A stretch of 64,000 bases of DNA from Antennarius striatus (GCF_040054535.1 NC_090797.1:12223501-12287500), one strand, 5' to 3'; shown: positions 1 through 31,857, counted from the stretch's first letter. Numbers and translations: made by a program. Notes: a model not told the origin generated them from the letters alone.

Positions 1-1090
1 GAACTAGATGATTACTATACTTAGAAAGTGTCAAGCAAGTTAATGAGGTCTGCATGCTGATTTAGAACTTCCTAATTACCTGTGTTAGTTAAACAGGTCA
101 GGCAGACAGATTTACCACAGTAAAGATTGGTCAGTTAGATCAGGGGCACACACTTGTTTTGCATTGGGATTGCATTATCAATCTCTCTGCAATCAGCCTT
201 GATTAAAAATGACTGACAGTGACAGATTTGAGGCGACGCCCCGTTAATGCTTGAAAGTTCTTTTCAAAGGGGCTGAAATGCAAGAGTAAAAGAAGGAAGC
301 TGAAAAGAGGATGCTAGTCGACAAAGAAAAGACCAACAGCAGACGATCTGCCTCACAGATAAACCCAAGCCTGTTGTTTTCTGCGGTCACAGAGACTCAC
401 AGGTGTCCTTGCAGAATCCCTTTTCAAAAGCACACAGTCGTTTCACTTGGTATGGTCCATACTAATTATTTTCATTGCCAATTCATGAATGAGGTTTTCC
501 TCATTGAATGAGGACAATGTTGAAATAAGGCATTTGAAGATGCGTCTATTGAAGGTATTTCCTCTGCTTTGGTGTGATATGTGTGTCCTGGTGTCTTAAA
601 TGTTTTGTATTGTGGTTGTGTGTCTGACAATTGATGGACAGCTCTGATAGACATGAAGCCAAGTGAAAGAAGTTATCAGTGATCACCACCAACACTGCTG
701 AGGAAGTCATGTGACAGCCACACCGGCTGCTACGTGCTGGTTTAGCGACTAGCTTTGAAAAGAAATATCAATGGCGGCAAACTTTTCTTTGAATTTATTC
801 CTCTCTGTATTTATTCCACCATGCAGCGTCTTAATGACGCGGATTCTTCTGTACGGAGTACAATTTAGAAAACATCACAGACGAGCCAGCCTGATGACTA
901 ATCTATTGAGAGGTTTTCTGAAAAGCCACGAGCATCCCTTCGAGTCTTAGTTAGGTCTTTTCAAATTCAAACAGTCGCAGATTGAGCAGAAGAGAAAAAG
1001 ATATGATGTGGAACATGAAGAGATGCTGCTCTCCTCCCCATCCGGAGGAAAGTGAGTGGGAGGGGCTCAGCTTATTTGTTATTAAGTACT
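1..1090. other. Upstream of osbpl8 exon, no gene recognised
   Basis: I see no convincing exon, RNA gene or transposon end here. The short open frames lack family resemblance and splice context. If osbpl8 has further upstream first exons, as the long human isoform suggests, they would lie here unseen or to the left of the window. Confidence 0.5.
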
Positions 1091-1385
1091 TACAGGCTGC
1101 TGCTGTCACTCGTTCACAGAGCAGCGAGCTGGAGGGTGAACGAGGGAGAGAACAGGAGGCTTCTGCTTCCAGAGGAGAGCAGCACACTGCCCTGGTTCTC
1201 TGCCTGCCGTCTGAGCTTCCCTGTCTTTGTGTGTGCATCTGCTTTCATTTGGATCTCTAGTGGTGAGGGACGGATTGGACTCTTTTCAGACCCCTCTCCA
1301 CTTCCTTAGTTGCCTTAGCGCTCCTTTACTCCCCCCCCCGCCCCCCGTCTTCCTCCCGGGTACCGGGGGAGCTCCACTCGTTCCC
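1091..1385 (+). promoter_or_regulatory. osbpl8: Presumed 5' UTR / promoter-proximal region of osbpl8
   Basis: This purine-rich then C-rich stretch lies directly before the first recognised osbpl8 coding exon. The reading frame is open back to 1227 without a stop, so an upstream ATG at 1227 is formally possible. I prefer the ATG at 1386 because the family-like sequence starts there. No TATA box or mapped start site supports exact limits. Confidence 0.35.
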
Positions 1386-19984
<18,599 letters not shown>

Positions 19985-21085
19985 CAGCCATAGCCCACAC
20001 ACAGAGTGACACCTCCACACACTCAGACACGCTCACGTGAACGTTACGTGTCACTGTGTGTGTGTGTGGGGGGGGGGGGGGGGCGACGCGACACACAGAC
20101 ATGAACTTTGACTTGTCACAATGAGTGATAGCCTCCTCCACCTCTCTTCTTCTCTACCTGTATTGAATCAAACCACACACAAGTCGCAGAAAGTGGAGAA
20201 CAAGAGAGCCTTTTTTTTCTTTTTTTTTTTAAAAGAAGTTGGTTATTTTTATCTGTTTCAAATCTCTAAGGAGATCCATTGATTTCAAAGCAGAGAGGAG
20301 TGATAAGAAGAGGCTGCTAGAGATGAGATTTGGTGCAATGAAGTTCTGACTGCCTCTCTCGATTTTACTGATTTGCCTTGACATTAAAGGCAAAGACAGC
20401 AGCCGTTTTCAGCTGTGGTGCGTTTTGTTTTATCATGTTTCACCTCAAATCACACGGAACCTTTAACAAGGAGGTGAAACCATGACTCAGATGGTAATCG
20501 TTACTTATCGTTTTTCTTTTTTTTTTTCTTCTTCTTTTTCCGCTCAGTGCATCCGTTTTGATTAGAGGTCTGCTTGGGGGGGGGAAAGCAGCAACAAGGT
20601 AGAGAAAACAAAATGACCCAATTTGTGTTACTTTTTTTTTTTTTTTTTTTAAACATTTTTTTAATCTCAGCTGAGTTTCCAAACATGGAAATGTATAAAG
20701 AAGAGACACGGGTAATCAGAAGCCATTTTTTCTGATGTATAGACTTCACCTTACAGATAAAGTTTCCAAAAAGAAAAGATAGAAACAATTCCATTGTGTA
20801 CTGGAGGTGGATTGTTGGTACTTGAGACCAAATGTACATTATTTTGTCTTAATTCGGCACAAATGCACTGGAAACATCACTAAAATGTATGTTTTTTGTG
20901 TTTTTCAGCTCAGTGAACAGCGAATTTTTTACATTTCCGCACTGAGGAGGTTTAGAACTTCATCAGTCGGTCTAAACTGGTGATTTTTCATTAACTTAAG
21001 CATTTAGATTTGATTTTTTTTTAATGTATTATAAAAACTATCTGCTGAATGGAAAACACCACTAATGGATGTCTGTTTAATACAG

Positions 21086-21271
21086 ATGTCCAGTTAGCTT
21101 AGCATAGCATAAATGTAGGAAATGGAAAGCGTAGCTCTTTTTTAATTGTATTAAATCCACCCAACCAACACATGTTAGCGCAATATTTAACATTTCATAT
21201 CACATTAGTTTAAAAGAAAAGAAAAAGCAACTTCCCTTAGTTTAAAATGGAAGTTCCATCCTGAATAATTT

Positions 21272-21317
<46 letters not shown>

Positions 21318-21390
21318 GTAACATTCCAGGCAACCAGCAGAAAATGCAGAGTTGCATTTGGACAGATGCTTTATGCTAAGCTAAGCTAAC
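21086..21390. mobile_element. Inverted-repeat MITE-like element in osbpl8 3' UTR
   Basis: The left end cagttagcttagcatagcat and the right end tttatgctaagctaagctaa are near reverse complements, about 300 bp apart. The motif ccaggcaaccagcaga near the right end is common to this type of fish repeat. It would be transcribed in the osbpl8 mRNA and could form a stem there. Confidence 0.6.
21272..21316. repeat. (ATC)n microsatellite
   Basis: About 15 uninterrupted trinucleotide units inside the inverted-repeat element of the osbpl8 3' UTR. Confidence 0.95.
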
Positions 21391-23613
21391 CAATGTCTTT
21401 AACTTTATTTATGAACAAACAGTGGAATCCATCTTCTGACCAAACTTGTTGCAAGGAATTCTATAAGTGCATTTCAAATGTAAACTGTTACCTTGAAATA
21501 TACGTAGATTTCATAGTTAAGTTGTCCAAGATTGCAAACTAAATTTAAAGTGTGTTAAATCTCAAACACTCCTTATCACATTCAGACATCAGTCATGGCT
21601 TCCAGTGTTTTTGCGCCTCAGGTGTTCCAAGAAACTCTAGAATAGACACTTTATTAATCCTCTTGTTGGAGGAAGAGATAGATTTTTTCTTATTACTACT
21701 ATCACTATAGTAACCATTCCACATGTACGCCAGTACCAGCCAAACTGTCCCAGTGTGTAGAGTAGGAGCTGCCTCCGTTCACTGTGTAAATATCCCAACG
21801 GGGGTAACTCTGTAGCTTGTGGTGTTTGAATACCAAGGATCGCAAACCAGACACCCCCGAACTCTGTGCACACGCCAGCCCCCTCAGCCTCATGTGTCTT
21901 TCTGTCCACTTGCTGTGTTTAGAAACACACGGCACATAAAGAAGAGAACCGGGTCGGTGTTCAGACCGGATCAGAAGAGTCACGACTGAGTGATGCTCAT
22001 CAGCCATGGAGGCAGAATTAAGGCTCATTTACGCTTATTGGTCTAAATGTATCTGGATGGGGTTCCTGTCTTCCTTCATTTCCAACATGTTTGAGAGATG
22101 AATCACTTGTGGTGGTGGTGGGGGGGGGGGTCAAGTGAAAAAGGGAACAAAGAACTCTTTGACCACACGTCGGTACCCGTCTACCCACTTCGTAGATCAC
22201 CGCTGAGCACATCGATGCCTCCACTGTTGCTGCTTTTTATTAACCAGGTACATCACAACCCGTCGGACTGGCGTGGGTCCACACCGCCCACCAGCGCACG
22301 TACAATTAATATCGTAAAGACGCGTGGAAGCATCTCATTGTTCACACACACAGTACGTTGTTTAAAATTTAGCTTTTTTTTTTTTTTTTGTGGACATAAT
22401 TGGAATATAAATGAGCCTTCAAAGAGCTTTTCTAATATAATTTTGTTAAGTTATTACTATTATTATTATTATACATGACAGTCTTTTTAAAAAAAAAATT
22501 TTGCCTTATTGGAAATGTGGATTTCAAATTTTAATCTTAGGAATTTGTTGTCTAGATTACGAAAGCGATAAATGTAAAACCCTGGAAATGTATGTGATCA
22601 CGAGGACCATGTTGTCTTTGGACCTGTAGAAGGTATTTCCTGTTCCTCTCATTTTGATGCTCAGAATAATTCATTATTATGATTATTCATTGATTCAAAA
22701 CGCTCCAAACGGAAATATTTCATTTGTTTATGTCTGTATCTGCTATGATATCGGCCTTGTTGACGTTTACAAGTGTGAAGAAGAACTGGTAGAACTGCAG
22801 GGATCCAACTGCAACCCCCACCCCCACCCCCACGCGTTAACCGGCCCCCTCTGCATCTCTTGTATCGTCATTGCCTCCGTCATTCATCACGAATAGAACC
22901 CAGAATGTGGAGAAATAATATATTCCAGTGCCTTCTAGTTAGACTGGGGTGGGGAGGGATGGAAGGGTTGAGGAGAGGCGATGGGGGGCGGGGGGGGTCT
23001 GCTGTGAACTCCACACATTAAGGACTGATTTAGAATGAAGGCGTCGGTGGCAGACTGACTGTATTTCCTGTAGCGTACAGTGGACGTGCCAAAGTCAGAG
23101 AATCAAGCGGGTCATCTCCAGCCCACCCAGCTCTTTCCTCCCCTCTCCAAGCATCGCCATAGCAACGCTCCCATAGGTTTTCCAGATGCTGATTCCTGCC
23201 ACAGAAGAGAGGGAGGCATCGTGGTCCTTACGATCCCTCTCTCGCGGACACACACCAAACTCAGAGGTGACAAAGGTCTGTGCTGTTTATCTGTAAACGA
23301 CGTTTTTATTTATTCTCCTGTTCACGTTTGTTTGGTGTCGCTGTTCCCGCTCGTAGCAATAGGTCACCGTTCTCTTCGGTTTTGGTTTTCAAATGCTTAT
23401 TTTATATTTGCACAAAGTTGGTCGTGTTCCACTTGATGTGACAAAACAAAATGACTGTCCTCAACTTGTGCACACTTGTCGATGTTAACAGCCCCTTCCC
23501 TTCTATTCTACCCCCAAAAACTGCCCCTCTGCCTGTCAGAGTACCTGAATATATTTATATATGTCCATGGCTACTATAACTTCCTGAAAGTTTATGGTCA
23601 CATGTAACGTAAC

Positions 23614-23619
23614 AATAAA
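23614..23619 (+). terminator. osbpl8: Poly(A) signal of osbpl8
   Basis: AATAAA followed after about 30 bases by a T-rich stretch (23651-23662). It is the last good signal on this strand before the converging optn gene. Confidence 0.6.
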
Positions 23620-23644
23620 ATCAAGTGACCTCCTGGAGTCTCCT

Positions 23645-25215
23645 GCTTGGTTTTTTTTTTTAATTATAAATACACACTTGAAGCATGTGTGAATTTATGT
23701 TGATTATTATCATTCATGTATTGGTGTGAAATGAGGTAGCTGACATTTCTCTTTTCATCTGACAAGAAAACTCTTTATTCCAGATGTAGTTCTGTAACGA
23801 TAAAGGTGTGTGTCAGAATCGAGACCAGAAGTACAGATGATGTCATAACAGGTAAAATATACCATCATGCATTAGTAAGAGATATGAGCAGGACAGACAT
23901 CAAGATATTTATTTGTGTTAATTTATTCATGTATTTATTTGTGTATTTTTGGACATAAACAGACTTCACCTTCAACTCATTTGCAACATCATCAACATCC
24001 GAAAAAAGGGGCTGATGGGTAGACGCCGTCTTGGTTTGTATCATCTTTCCCGTCCCCAGAATCAATTTAAATTCCTTTCTCATCACAATATGTTTTCCAA
24101 CCAATCCATACATTGAGTTTTGACAGTCACTGTGGCACATGTTTGTTTCAAACCATCCGTTCATTCATTTTCTTAATCCGCTTCTTCCACCAGTTCATGG
24201 AATGACAACGAAAACCAGAAACTTTTTGTATTTTCCCTGGAACGAAAACTAAATAAAAAACTTTATATTTTTTAATAATAATTACCGGAACTTGCCTTTT
24301 ACATAGAGACAAAAAAGCAGGGGTTATTTTAGGTTAAGCCTCACCTGAACTGATAGTAAAAATAAATAATCGCTCCATAACTGTGAGGTGTACAGGCATT
24401 ATCCTGGTATGTAAGAATTTTAGAAGTAACTTTGCACCTGTTTATTTTTTTTGAGTGAACTAAACTAAGGAGACTTTCTTCATTATAAATCCAACTAAAT
24501 AATTATAAAAATAAACTCAAAGACAGAATTCACTAAATTGACTCAACAGCTCCTCAAAATTAAATGTAATAAAATTAACGAAAATACCAGAGAGACTTAA
24601 AGTTTTGGGGAGGCAGAATGACTGTTTTAGACTTCAACAGCCAAAGACTCCGGGATCATCATGATGAGTTTAGAGTAAGTGGAATTAGAACTAAGGTGCG
24701 AACTGATGCCACATTTGAAAAACATTTTACATATTGTCTTGCCGGAAAAAAAAAAGACAAAAACCCTGAGTAGCATTTTATTAACTTGTCAGTGTACAAC
24801 TAAAGATTTTGATGATAAGACTCTCAGTGGTTTGTCGTCACAAAAATCTGCCAACTGCAACCTCAAAAGATGAAATCAGAAAACATAGTGTTGCAGAAGT
24901 GATGTGAATATTTTTTCTTCCTGTGCAAAAACAAATTTTTTTTTCTGAAGCAACCCAATATTGCTTTAAGCTCTGACTCAGGTTGACATGTAGTTTGGCA
25001 AGAACACAGAATTTTTATGTGATAGTAATAATTTGTTATATTTTTACATATTTTCTACAGTGTCACTTATTTAAGGAATGATGTCACAATATGCTTGTAA
25101 GATTTAAAATAGCATCAACTTCATTTTTTTTCAAAAAGGAAAAATATTTAAAATCATCTCTTGGTTTTTTTATGACACAATATGACTAAAAAGCAGACAG
25201 AAGTTGATATTTTCA
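23645..25215. other. Convergent intergenic spacer osbpl8-optn
   Basis: AT-rich sequence between the two converging 3' ends. I see no exon, RNA gene or intact transposon in it. Confidence 0.5.
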
Positions 25216-25221
25216 TTTATT
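25216..25221 (-). terminator. optn: Poly(A) signal of optn
   Basis: Reads AATAAA on the minus strand, about 590 bases past the optn stop codon. Confidence 0.5.
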
Positions 25222-25806
25222 TTCATTCAAACAATTACAGCATGGAACCAGAAGGCCTTTAGAAGCTACAGAATACAGACTCAGCACAGTGTTGGAGCCT
25301 CCAGCATCGGCTCTTCCAAAAGTTATCACTAAAAGGTATACGAGATTAACAAGTTAAAGAATCTTCAAATAACCCGGTATCCTTTTCAGAATCAAAATAT
25401 ATATTCTAATTTTAAAGTGTCAATTAGTGCATTATCTTTTCCACCAACACCGACTCTTGAATAAGAATAACCTTTATAAGCAAAAAACATAACAGGAATT
25501 AAATGTTTTTTCCAACTCAAACATTAAAAGTCATGAGTGACCAAATACTTGGTAAAGAAATGCAACGTCTAAAAGATAAAACTACGCATTATCGGATAAA
25601 CTACAAAGAACTTAACAGTTTTCAAATGAGAAATCATCGTACTTAAATTTTGCCGAAAAGAAAAACATTTCCATTCTAACACGAACATTTTACAGCGCTA
25701 CGTTTCACCCCAGAAGATCTGAGCTCAGGTACGGACTAAAGGAGAGGAAGACTCAGAATAAGGTGCCGAAGGAGCCACTGCTGCTGTGGATGCTCAGAAT
25801 GGAGGT
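25222..25806 (-). other. optn: optn 3' UTR
   Basis: AT-rich non-coding sequence between the optn stop codon and the inferred poly(A) signal. Nothing else is recognised. Confidence 0.5.
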
Positions 25807-28800
25807 CTAGTTGATGCAGTCCATGATGTGGATCTGGAGGGAGTCCAGGTCCGGCAGGATCTCGTTGCATTTGGGACACGCGTGTTCAGGAATATTCCCT
25901 GGATGCTGCCAGTCAATACCTGAGTGAAGAGTGGCATCAGAATGTCAGCAGACAATCCACCACAGCGAGTTTCCCCCCAAAACAACAAAAAACTGTTGAC
26001 TCACCTCTTCCAACGAGACTGGCACCAGGATTTCCTCCCAGCGACATGTGTCTCTTCTGCATTTCGTTCAGCGACTGCCTGTAAAATAATTACATACCAG
26101 AAAAACGAATTAGAACATAAGTCTGAGGAAGAAGCTGACATCATCAGTCTGACGGAGAATAAATGTCTGAATGACAGATATTTGCATTAGATTTCCTGCG
26201 TGTATACTGAATGTTAAAAAGCATGCATGTATATATTTATATAAGATTGTTAGTCTTGGTAACAGTCAGCATAGAGAGGATTTAGGGACATTGAATCTAT
26301 TTTCCCATAATGCTATGCTTCAAGGACCTCCCTTTGTTTCCATCACCAACTGTTAAAATGCATCAAAATGAATTGTGCTGGATGACGACACCAAAACCGT
26401 CAAATAAATGAGTGACCATCCAGGTCACATGACTTTTCAGGACGTCGGTCTGCTTACGTACCGGCCCAGCGACTCCATCTCCTCATGCAGCTGGCTGTTC
26501 TGTTTCTTTACGTACTCCAGCTGAGCGGCCAGACGTTCCCGCTCCTCGTGGAGCTTCTCCCTCGCTGCTCGCTCGGCGTAGAAGTCGGACGAGTAGACCT
26601 CCGCCTGTAGGAAGGGGGGGAAAAAATCATGCAAACCTTTGATGCATCATTTGATGCTGTGATCAAATCCAACAAACTGTGAGATCACAGGATTTCTGCA
26701 GGAACATTTCCACGCTCACTAACCTGAGCCTGGAACACAGATATGGTCTCCAGTTCCTTCTCCTTGAGGAAGATATCCTGTTTCATCTGATCGATCGTGT
26801 TCTGTTTTGAAGCCAGGGCCTCCTCAGCTGAGGTCAGACGCTTTTGAAGGTCTTCAGCCACCTCCTTCTGCACCATCAGAGACTGCAGGACCACAGCAGG
26901 ACGAAACAAAACTATCAGAACCGAATCAAGTTTGATGGAAACAAATTGGGATTTATTCAACTGTTGATTGTTGCTAAAATAAATAATAAATTTCAACCTC
27001 TCTCTTCCTCTTCTCCTCTTTGAGTTCAGTGTAGTCTTCAAACAGCTTGGTGTAGGCATCTTTCAGCTGGGCCAGATTGTTCCTGTTTGGGAGAGAGAAG
27101 GATTCTGGTGAGTCGAAATGTCAGCCAATCACAACTGGGACAACAAAAACGATCTAAATTTGTTCAACCAGTCAGTGTGTACAGTATGCACGTATGCGTG
27201 TGTGTGGTCGGACCTCTCCTCCCCGGTCTTCCTCTGCTCCAGCTGGTTCTGGGCGTGCATGCTGTCCAGCTGCAGCTTCAGGCGGTCGTTCTCTGACTGA
27301 ACGGCCTGTTTGTCCACCAGCTGGGCCTTCAGAGTGGTCACGTCCAGCTCCACCTCCCTACATCTGGACCCCAGACCACGAGAACACACCATCAGTACAC
27401 AGGAAGCACAGGAACGGCGATTAGTTGAGGGAAACTGGAAATGTTTGCTTTATAAACTCTGCTTAGACATCATTACGGTAGCATTTGTACACAGGGAGGC
27501 TCATGTAGCAGCGTTAGCTCTGACAGCTTGTTATCATTCAGGCCCTAACCTGTCCTGCAGGTTCTTCTTCATGCCTTCTGCTTCGTCCAGCTTGCTTTGG
27601 GCCTGCTGCAGCTCTTTGAACAGCGTCTTCATTTGGAACTTCATGTTTTCCACCTCAGATGTAACCTGTGTGTGGACGTGTTTTAATAAAGAAGCACAAA
27701 CAACACGTTTAATATTTAAACCAAAAATATCCTTCAAGTGCTTTGTTAATTATTGAGAAAACACCTTTTCCTCTTTCTCTGAATCCTCCTTGGTCTCTGT
27801 TTTCTCTGACGGGGGGGTCTGTGTTGATTTCTCCACATTACTCTTCTTCTCCTCCAGCTCTCTAATCCTGTTGAATAAAAGTTACAAATAGTTGCAACAC
27901 ATTTGAAGAGGCGATGCTTTAAACATGGTAAACTGTCCTTTCTCCAGACGGGACTAATTCCCACTATTCCATTTACTTTTCTCTACCTGGCAGCAGACGA
28001 CTGCAGTTCTGCTTGCAGCCGTTCTCCTCGCTGCGTCTCGTTCCTGAGTGACTGGAGAAGGTGACTGACGGTGACCTCTTCACTGTCCATTCGAGACGCG
28101 GTCATGGTGAGCTCGTGACGTCTGCTGCGCTCTGAACCACAAACATCGCTCACACCATCGACACCTCCATCCTAAAAAGAATGACAGAAGTTAGATACCA
28201 AACATTGTTTTACAACCAAAAATACATGCACTCCGATTGTTTCGCAGGTATTTGTGGTTGTTTTATCTTAGTGGATTTTTTAATTTTTTTTACTTCTATA
28301 ACAGGTCTGAGTTGAGGCTTCAGGTGTCAGATGAGGACTTTCCATAAAAACAGCAAAAAATATATTAAAAAATGTCTTTCGTCTTTAATTGAATATATCT
28401 TTGTGAGTGTTCTCTTCACCGTAACCGTGATGATCTCAATAAAGGAGTCGCTGTGTGAGTCCTGCTCTGCCTTCAGCTGCAGTTCAGAGTTCATTGCCAC
28501 CAGATCGCTCTTCTCCGCCTGCAGACGAGCAACCTGGGCCCGCAGGGCGGTCAGTTCTGCACTCTGATTGGATGACACTGCCTGGAGACGGAATCACCAA
28601 CACAGAATGTTTAGTTAAATTGGACATTTAGTGTAAATTAATGTAGAATGAGTAAGGTAAAGCCTCACTAGGATAACTAAAACTAGATGAAAGCCAATCC
28701 GTAAATTACAATGAGTCTCAATGCTTTCAACATGAACATATCAGAACGCCGTTACCGGAGCGCCTCCCAGGGATCCTTCGGTCTTTTTCTCCTCCTCTAC

Positions 28801-29264
28801 GTTCCGGCTGAACTCCTGGTTTTGAACGGTCAGGGCCTCGATGCGGACCCGAGCCTCCTCCAGCCTGCTCTCAAGAAAGTCCCGCTCCTCCCGCTGCTTT
28901 TCTCGCCACATCGTCAGACCCTCAAAACGCTCCTTCATCGTCAGATTCGTCTGACGGAGGGCCTCTGACCAAACACACACAGACAATTTGAATACATTTA
29001 CATTGTACTATCTAACACTTGAATTGTGACCCTGAGTGGAACGGGCTTCTGTGATCTTAAATACTACTAAAATAATTAACGGATAAGTCAAATGGAAAAT
29101 ATTTTTCTCATCTCTATACCCATCTTCATACACGTACTCTTACCTTTCAGGTCTCTGTTCTCCTGGATGAGGATGTTCATCTGCTGCAGCGTTTCCTCCA
29201 GGGTGCTGGACTGACTGGAAGAGCGAGGGATGTCACCATTCATCATGGGGCCTCCAGATGCCAT
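25807..29264 (-). CDS. optn: Optineurin, complete, 12 coding exons
   Basis: Autophagy receptor that links ubiquitinated cargo (mitochondria, bacteria) to LC3/GABARAP and binds TBK1. Exons in transcription order: 29264-29144, 28964-28756, 28581-28420, 28171-27987, 27867-27765, 27665-27550, 27357-27214, 27082-26998, 26882-26724, 26604-26462, 26078-26005, 25919-25807. The total is 1614 nt, 537 aa (human 577). The coiled-coil N-terminus carries the TBK1-binding-like [17 protein letters not shown] segment. An LC3-interacting motif SFIEI at 156-160 keeps the serine just before the Phe (human S177). The UBAN ubiquitin-binding helix [12 protein letters not shown] starts near 434 and keeps the Ser-Asp-Phe and the Glu equal to human E478. 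A C-terminal zinc finger has CPKC at 515-518, H531 and C535. The start ATG sits three bases after a splice acceptor, so the 5' UTR is spliced. In human, too, OPTN lies beside CCDC3. Confidence 0.94.
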
Positions 29265-29916
29265 GATGCTGGGAGGACGACGAAGAAAGAGAGGGAAAGA
29301 CTGAATATAGAGATGATAACACACTTGTACATCTCCTGGGCCTTGGCAGAGGTTTGCTCTCTACTAGGAGAAATTCTAGACCTCAGAGAAATGAAAGAAA
29401 ATGTCAGAAAATTAAATTCCCACATTAAAAATGTGGGAAAAATAAATAAATAAATAAATAAAAAATTTAGTTTGGTCTAATTTTTCCAACCGAATGCATG
29501 TGTTTTGTTGTCAGCAAAGCGCACAGAGGGTGGATGCGATCCACGCTGTCATCACCGACTGACTCAGTGCGTCAACATCTCATCAGCTGCTCATGTGATT
29601 CTGAATGGTGTTCAATGAACAAACCACTGCTCTGCTACCAATCTGTGACACACGGCAACGCAGTAACATCAATGCTGCTACACAACAACCATTGAATATT
29701 ACAGTCAAACCCGCTCGATCGGCTCGTTAAAGGACGTGTTTAGCTGAACCTGTGGTCGTCTTGACTGTACTTTCGGTTTCTTCAGGTGGGCCTATCCCGT
29801 GGACGACTCTGGTAAACAATAGGAAGTAGACCGTAAGTAACCACGCAGGTGTTGGAAAAAACGAAGCCAAAAGGCATAACAGTGAACGCTAAAGATGTAC
29901 AAAAGTCTTAACTCAC

Positions 29917-30130
29917 CTGTTGTCAACCCCTCAACTTTATGTAGTCTGGATAATCACCCTGGAAATATAAAAACACACTTGAAAAACAGGGAAACGCGGC
30001 GGTTGTGTCCCTGCTTCTGGAGTGTGGTGACGTCAAGACGAGTGGCGGAAGAGTCCGTTTCCCTTGAGATTTCCAAAATAAAATTGAAATCAAACCGCGG
30101 CGTGCTAGAAAACGGCAAAACGTCAGAAAG
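29917..30130 (-). promoter_or_regulatory. optn: Likely optn first non-coding exon and promoter
   Basis: On the minus strand a good donor (CAG|GTGAGTT) ends at 29917, so 29917 to about 30020 may be the non-coding first exon that joins the acceptor before the ATG. Just upstream are a perfect cAMP-response palindrome TGACGTCA (30028-30035) and an ETS-type GGCGGAAG (30043-30050). The exon limits and transcription start are inference. Confidence 0.45.
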
Positions 30131-30599
30131 TCACTTAGTTGGCGTTAATTAAAAAAAAAAATTGCATTATTTTGATTAATTATTTAGCTGTGTAAACTGT
30201 ACATATTTGAAAATGTTAAAATTAAGATGAGATGGAAAATATTATTTGTAAACTCACAACTTGATTCTTATTTGACTTTAGTTGACACAATTTGTATGTC
30301 TTCTAGTCTTTTTTTTTTTTTGCCAGCGGTCCTATTTTCATCAAGTGACATATAATATAGTAATTTCTTTGGCTACGGGTCTTCATTCATTCATCCGTCC
30401 ATCCATCCATTTTCCATAATGTCTGCTGGGAACTCTCTGCACAAAGTTCCGCTCTGTGCGGAGTAGATACAGATCGGAACTCGCACCGGGAGCTGCCTTG
30501 CTGTGCGGTTCCAGTGCTTCCCACTGCATTTATTTATCTTTTTTTTTACTAAATTGGCGTAACTGGACAAGCTCTTTTATTGTGAAGTTTCACTGCTCA

Positions 30600-30830
30600 A
30601 CTTCCTTTAGCCACTAGCACAACTTGTATTGACGCCTGCGTATTTGGAACGTCTTCGTTTCCTCGAAGTGACGTCACAGACCAATGACTAGATCTGAATA
30701 CAATCTGCACCTGCGCTTTAGCAGCGCCGGACGTCGATAGCTTTATCCGTACACTTTACATATCAGCGAAATCCAGCCAGCTGAGGGCGGGGCTAGCTGT
30801 CAGCTGACAACGGGAATTCCCTTCAGGAGT
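30600..30830. promoter_or_regulatory. GC-box / CRE / CCAAT cluster
   Basis: Contains TGACGTCA (30669-30676) followed at once by CCAAT (30681-30685), then GGGCGGGGC (30786-30794) and a CAGCTGAC E-box. CpG frequency looks higher than in the AT-rich surroundings. It could be an upstream optn promoter or an enhancer shared with ccdc3. Confidence 0.35.
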
Positions 30831-31319
30831 CACCTTATGGAAGAATTGACCGTCCCTACCTATCCTGCTCAGTCATTCTGTTGAAATATGTTTTGTAACA
30901 GTGAAATCATATTCTTACTAGCGGGAACCCACGATTAAACAATAATATCAGACTTCATATCAAACATATGAAAAGAATAAATAGGTAGCTAGAATTTGTT
31001 GCCGTTTTCCGTGTTGTTCCTGCTGTTTGGACTTTAATGCTCAAAAACATGAAAATTGTTGGAACAGTTATGACTCTAAAATGATGTTAACTGGGAAGTC
31101 CACCTAAAGTTATTTCTCCTCCTAACATAGCAGATGACTCACCATATTGTTCACGTGATTCCTTCTGGCACATGCGCCGTGATTGGTTGGCACTTGATTG
31201 ACAGGTAGTGGGTGGAGTTGGTGACAGCGTGACAGCATGAGACTTTTTCAAGTGAGTTTATTAAATACATAGGTGGGGAGATTGTTACGTACGATTCAAA
31301 GCAGTGATGGATTGAAACT

Positions 31320-31680
31320 GTCAGTGTTCGTGCGTTCGACCGTTAGTCCACCAAATATTTTCGCAGATGGAAAGATGAAACAAAAAGCACATTACACGGG
31401 CAACGAAGGGGATGAAAATGAGATGATGACCTTGACCTTGAGGAACCTAGGTCAAGGTCAAAATTTAACTTTTGTACACTCATGAACCGGATAAGATAGA
31501 AAGACGAGGGAGAAGGCCAGTGTAAGACCATAGATCAAAGCTAGTGCTTTGATCTATGACAGTAGGTCAGAGCACTACCTTTGATCTTTGACCTATGGAA
31601 GTAGGTCAGGGTATAATTTTGAATTCAAGGGCGTCGCAGGATTTGCACTCTGTGACTACCTTGGTTCTAGTTTATGACGT
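31320..31680 (+). repeat. Dispersed repeat with TCAAGGTCA motifs, copy 1
   Basis: About 360 bp, clearly alignable with 52650-53010 in the same orientation. It contains two overlapping TGACCTTGA (31427-31441) facing TCAAGGTCA (31452-31460). A second inverted repeat has catagatcaaagc pairing with gctttgatctatg around a four-base loop. No coding capacity. Family name not known to me. Confidence 0.8.
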
Positions 31681-31763
31681 GAGCATATATATGTACAGTA
31701 TGTAGTGTAATTATGTAAATACATGGAATTTTGTTTCGTAGTTTGATTTTAATCTTACAATAC

Positions 31764-31765
<2 letters not shown>

Positions 31766-31855
<90 letters not shown>
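31766..31855. repeat. (CA)n microsatellite, about 45 units
   Basis: Uninterrupted CA dinucleotides, 65 bp before a CTCF-type motif. Confidence 0.95.

Positions 31856-31857
<2 letters not shown>

Larger units (their letters stand above)
19985..23640 (+). other. osbpl8: osbpl8 3' UTR
   Basis: From the stop codon to about 20 bases past a canonical AATAAA at 23614. A possible proximal signal (ATTAAA) lies at 20382-20387. It holds poly(G) and poly(T) runs, an inverted-repeat element at 21086-21390 and CA-rich segments, but no recognisable reading frame. A UTR of several kb is usual for this gene family. Confidence 0.6.
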
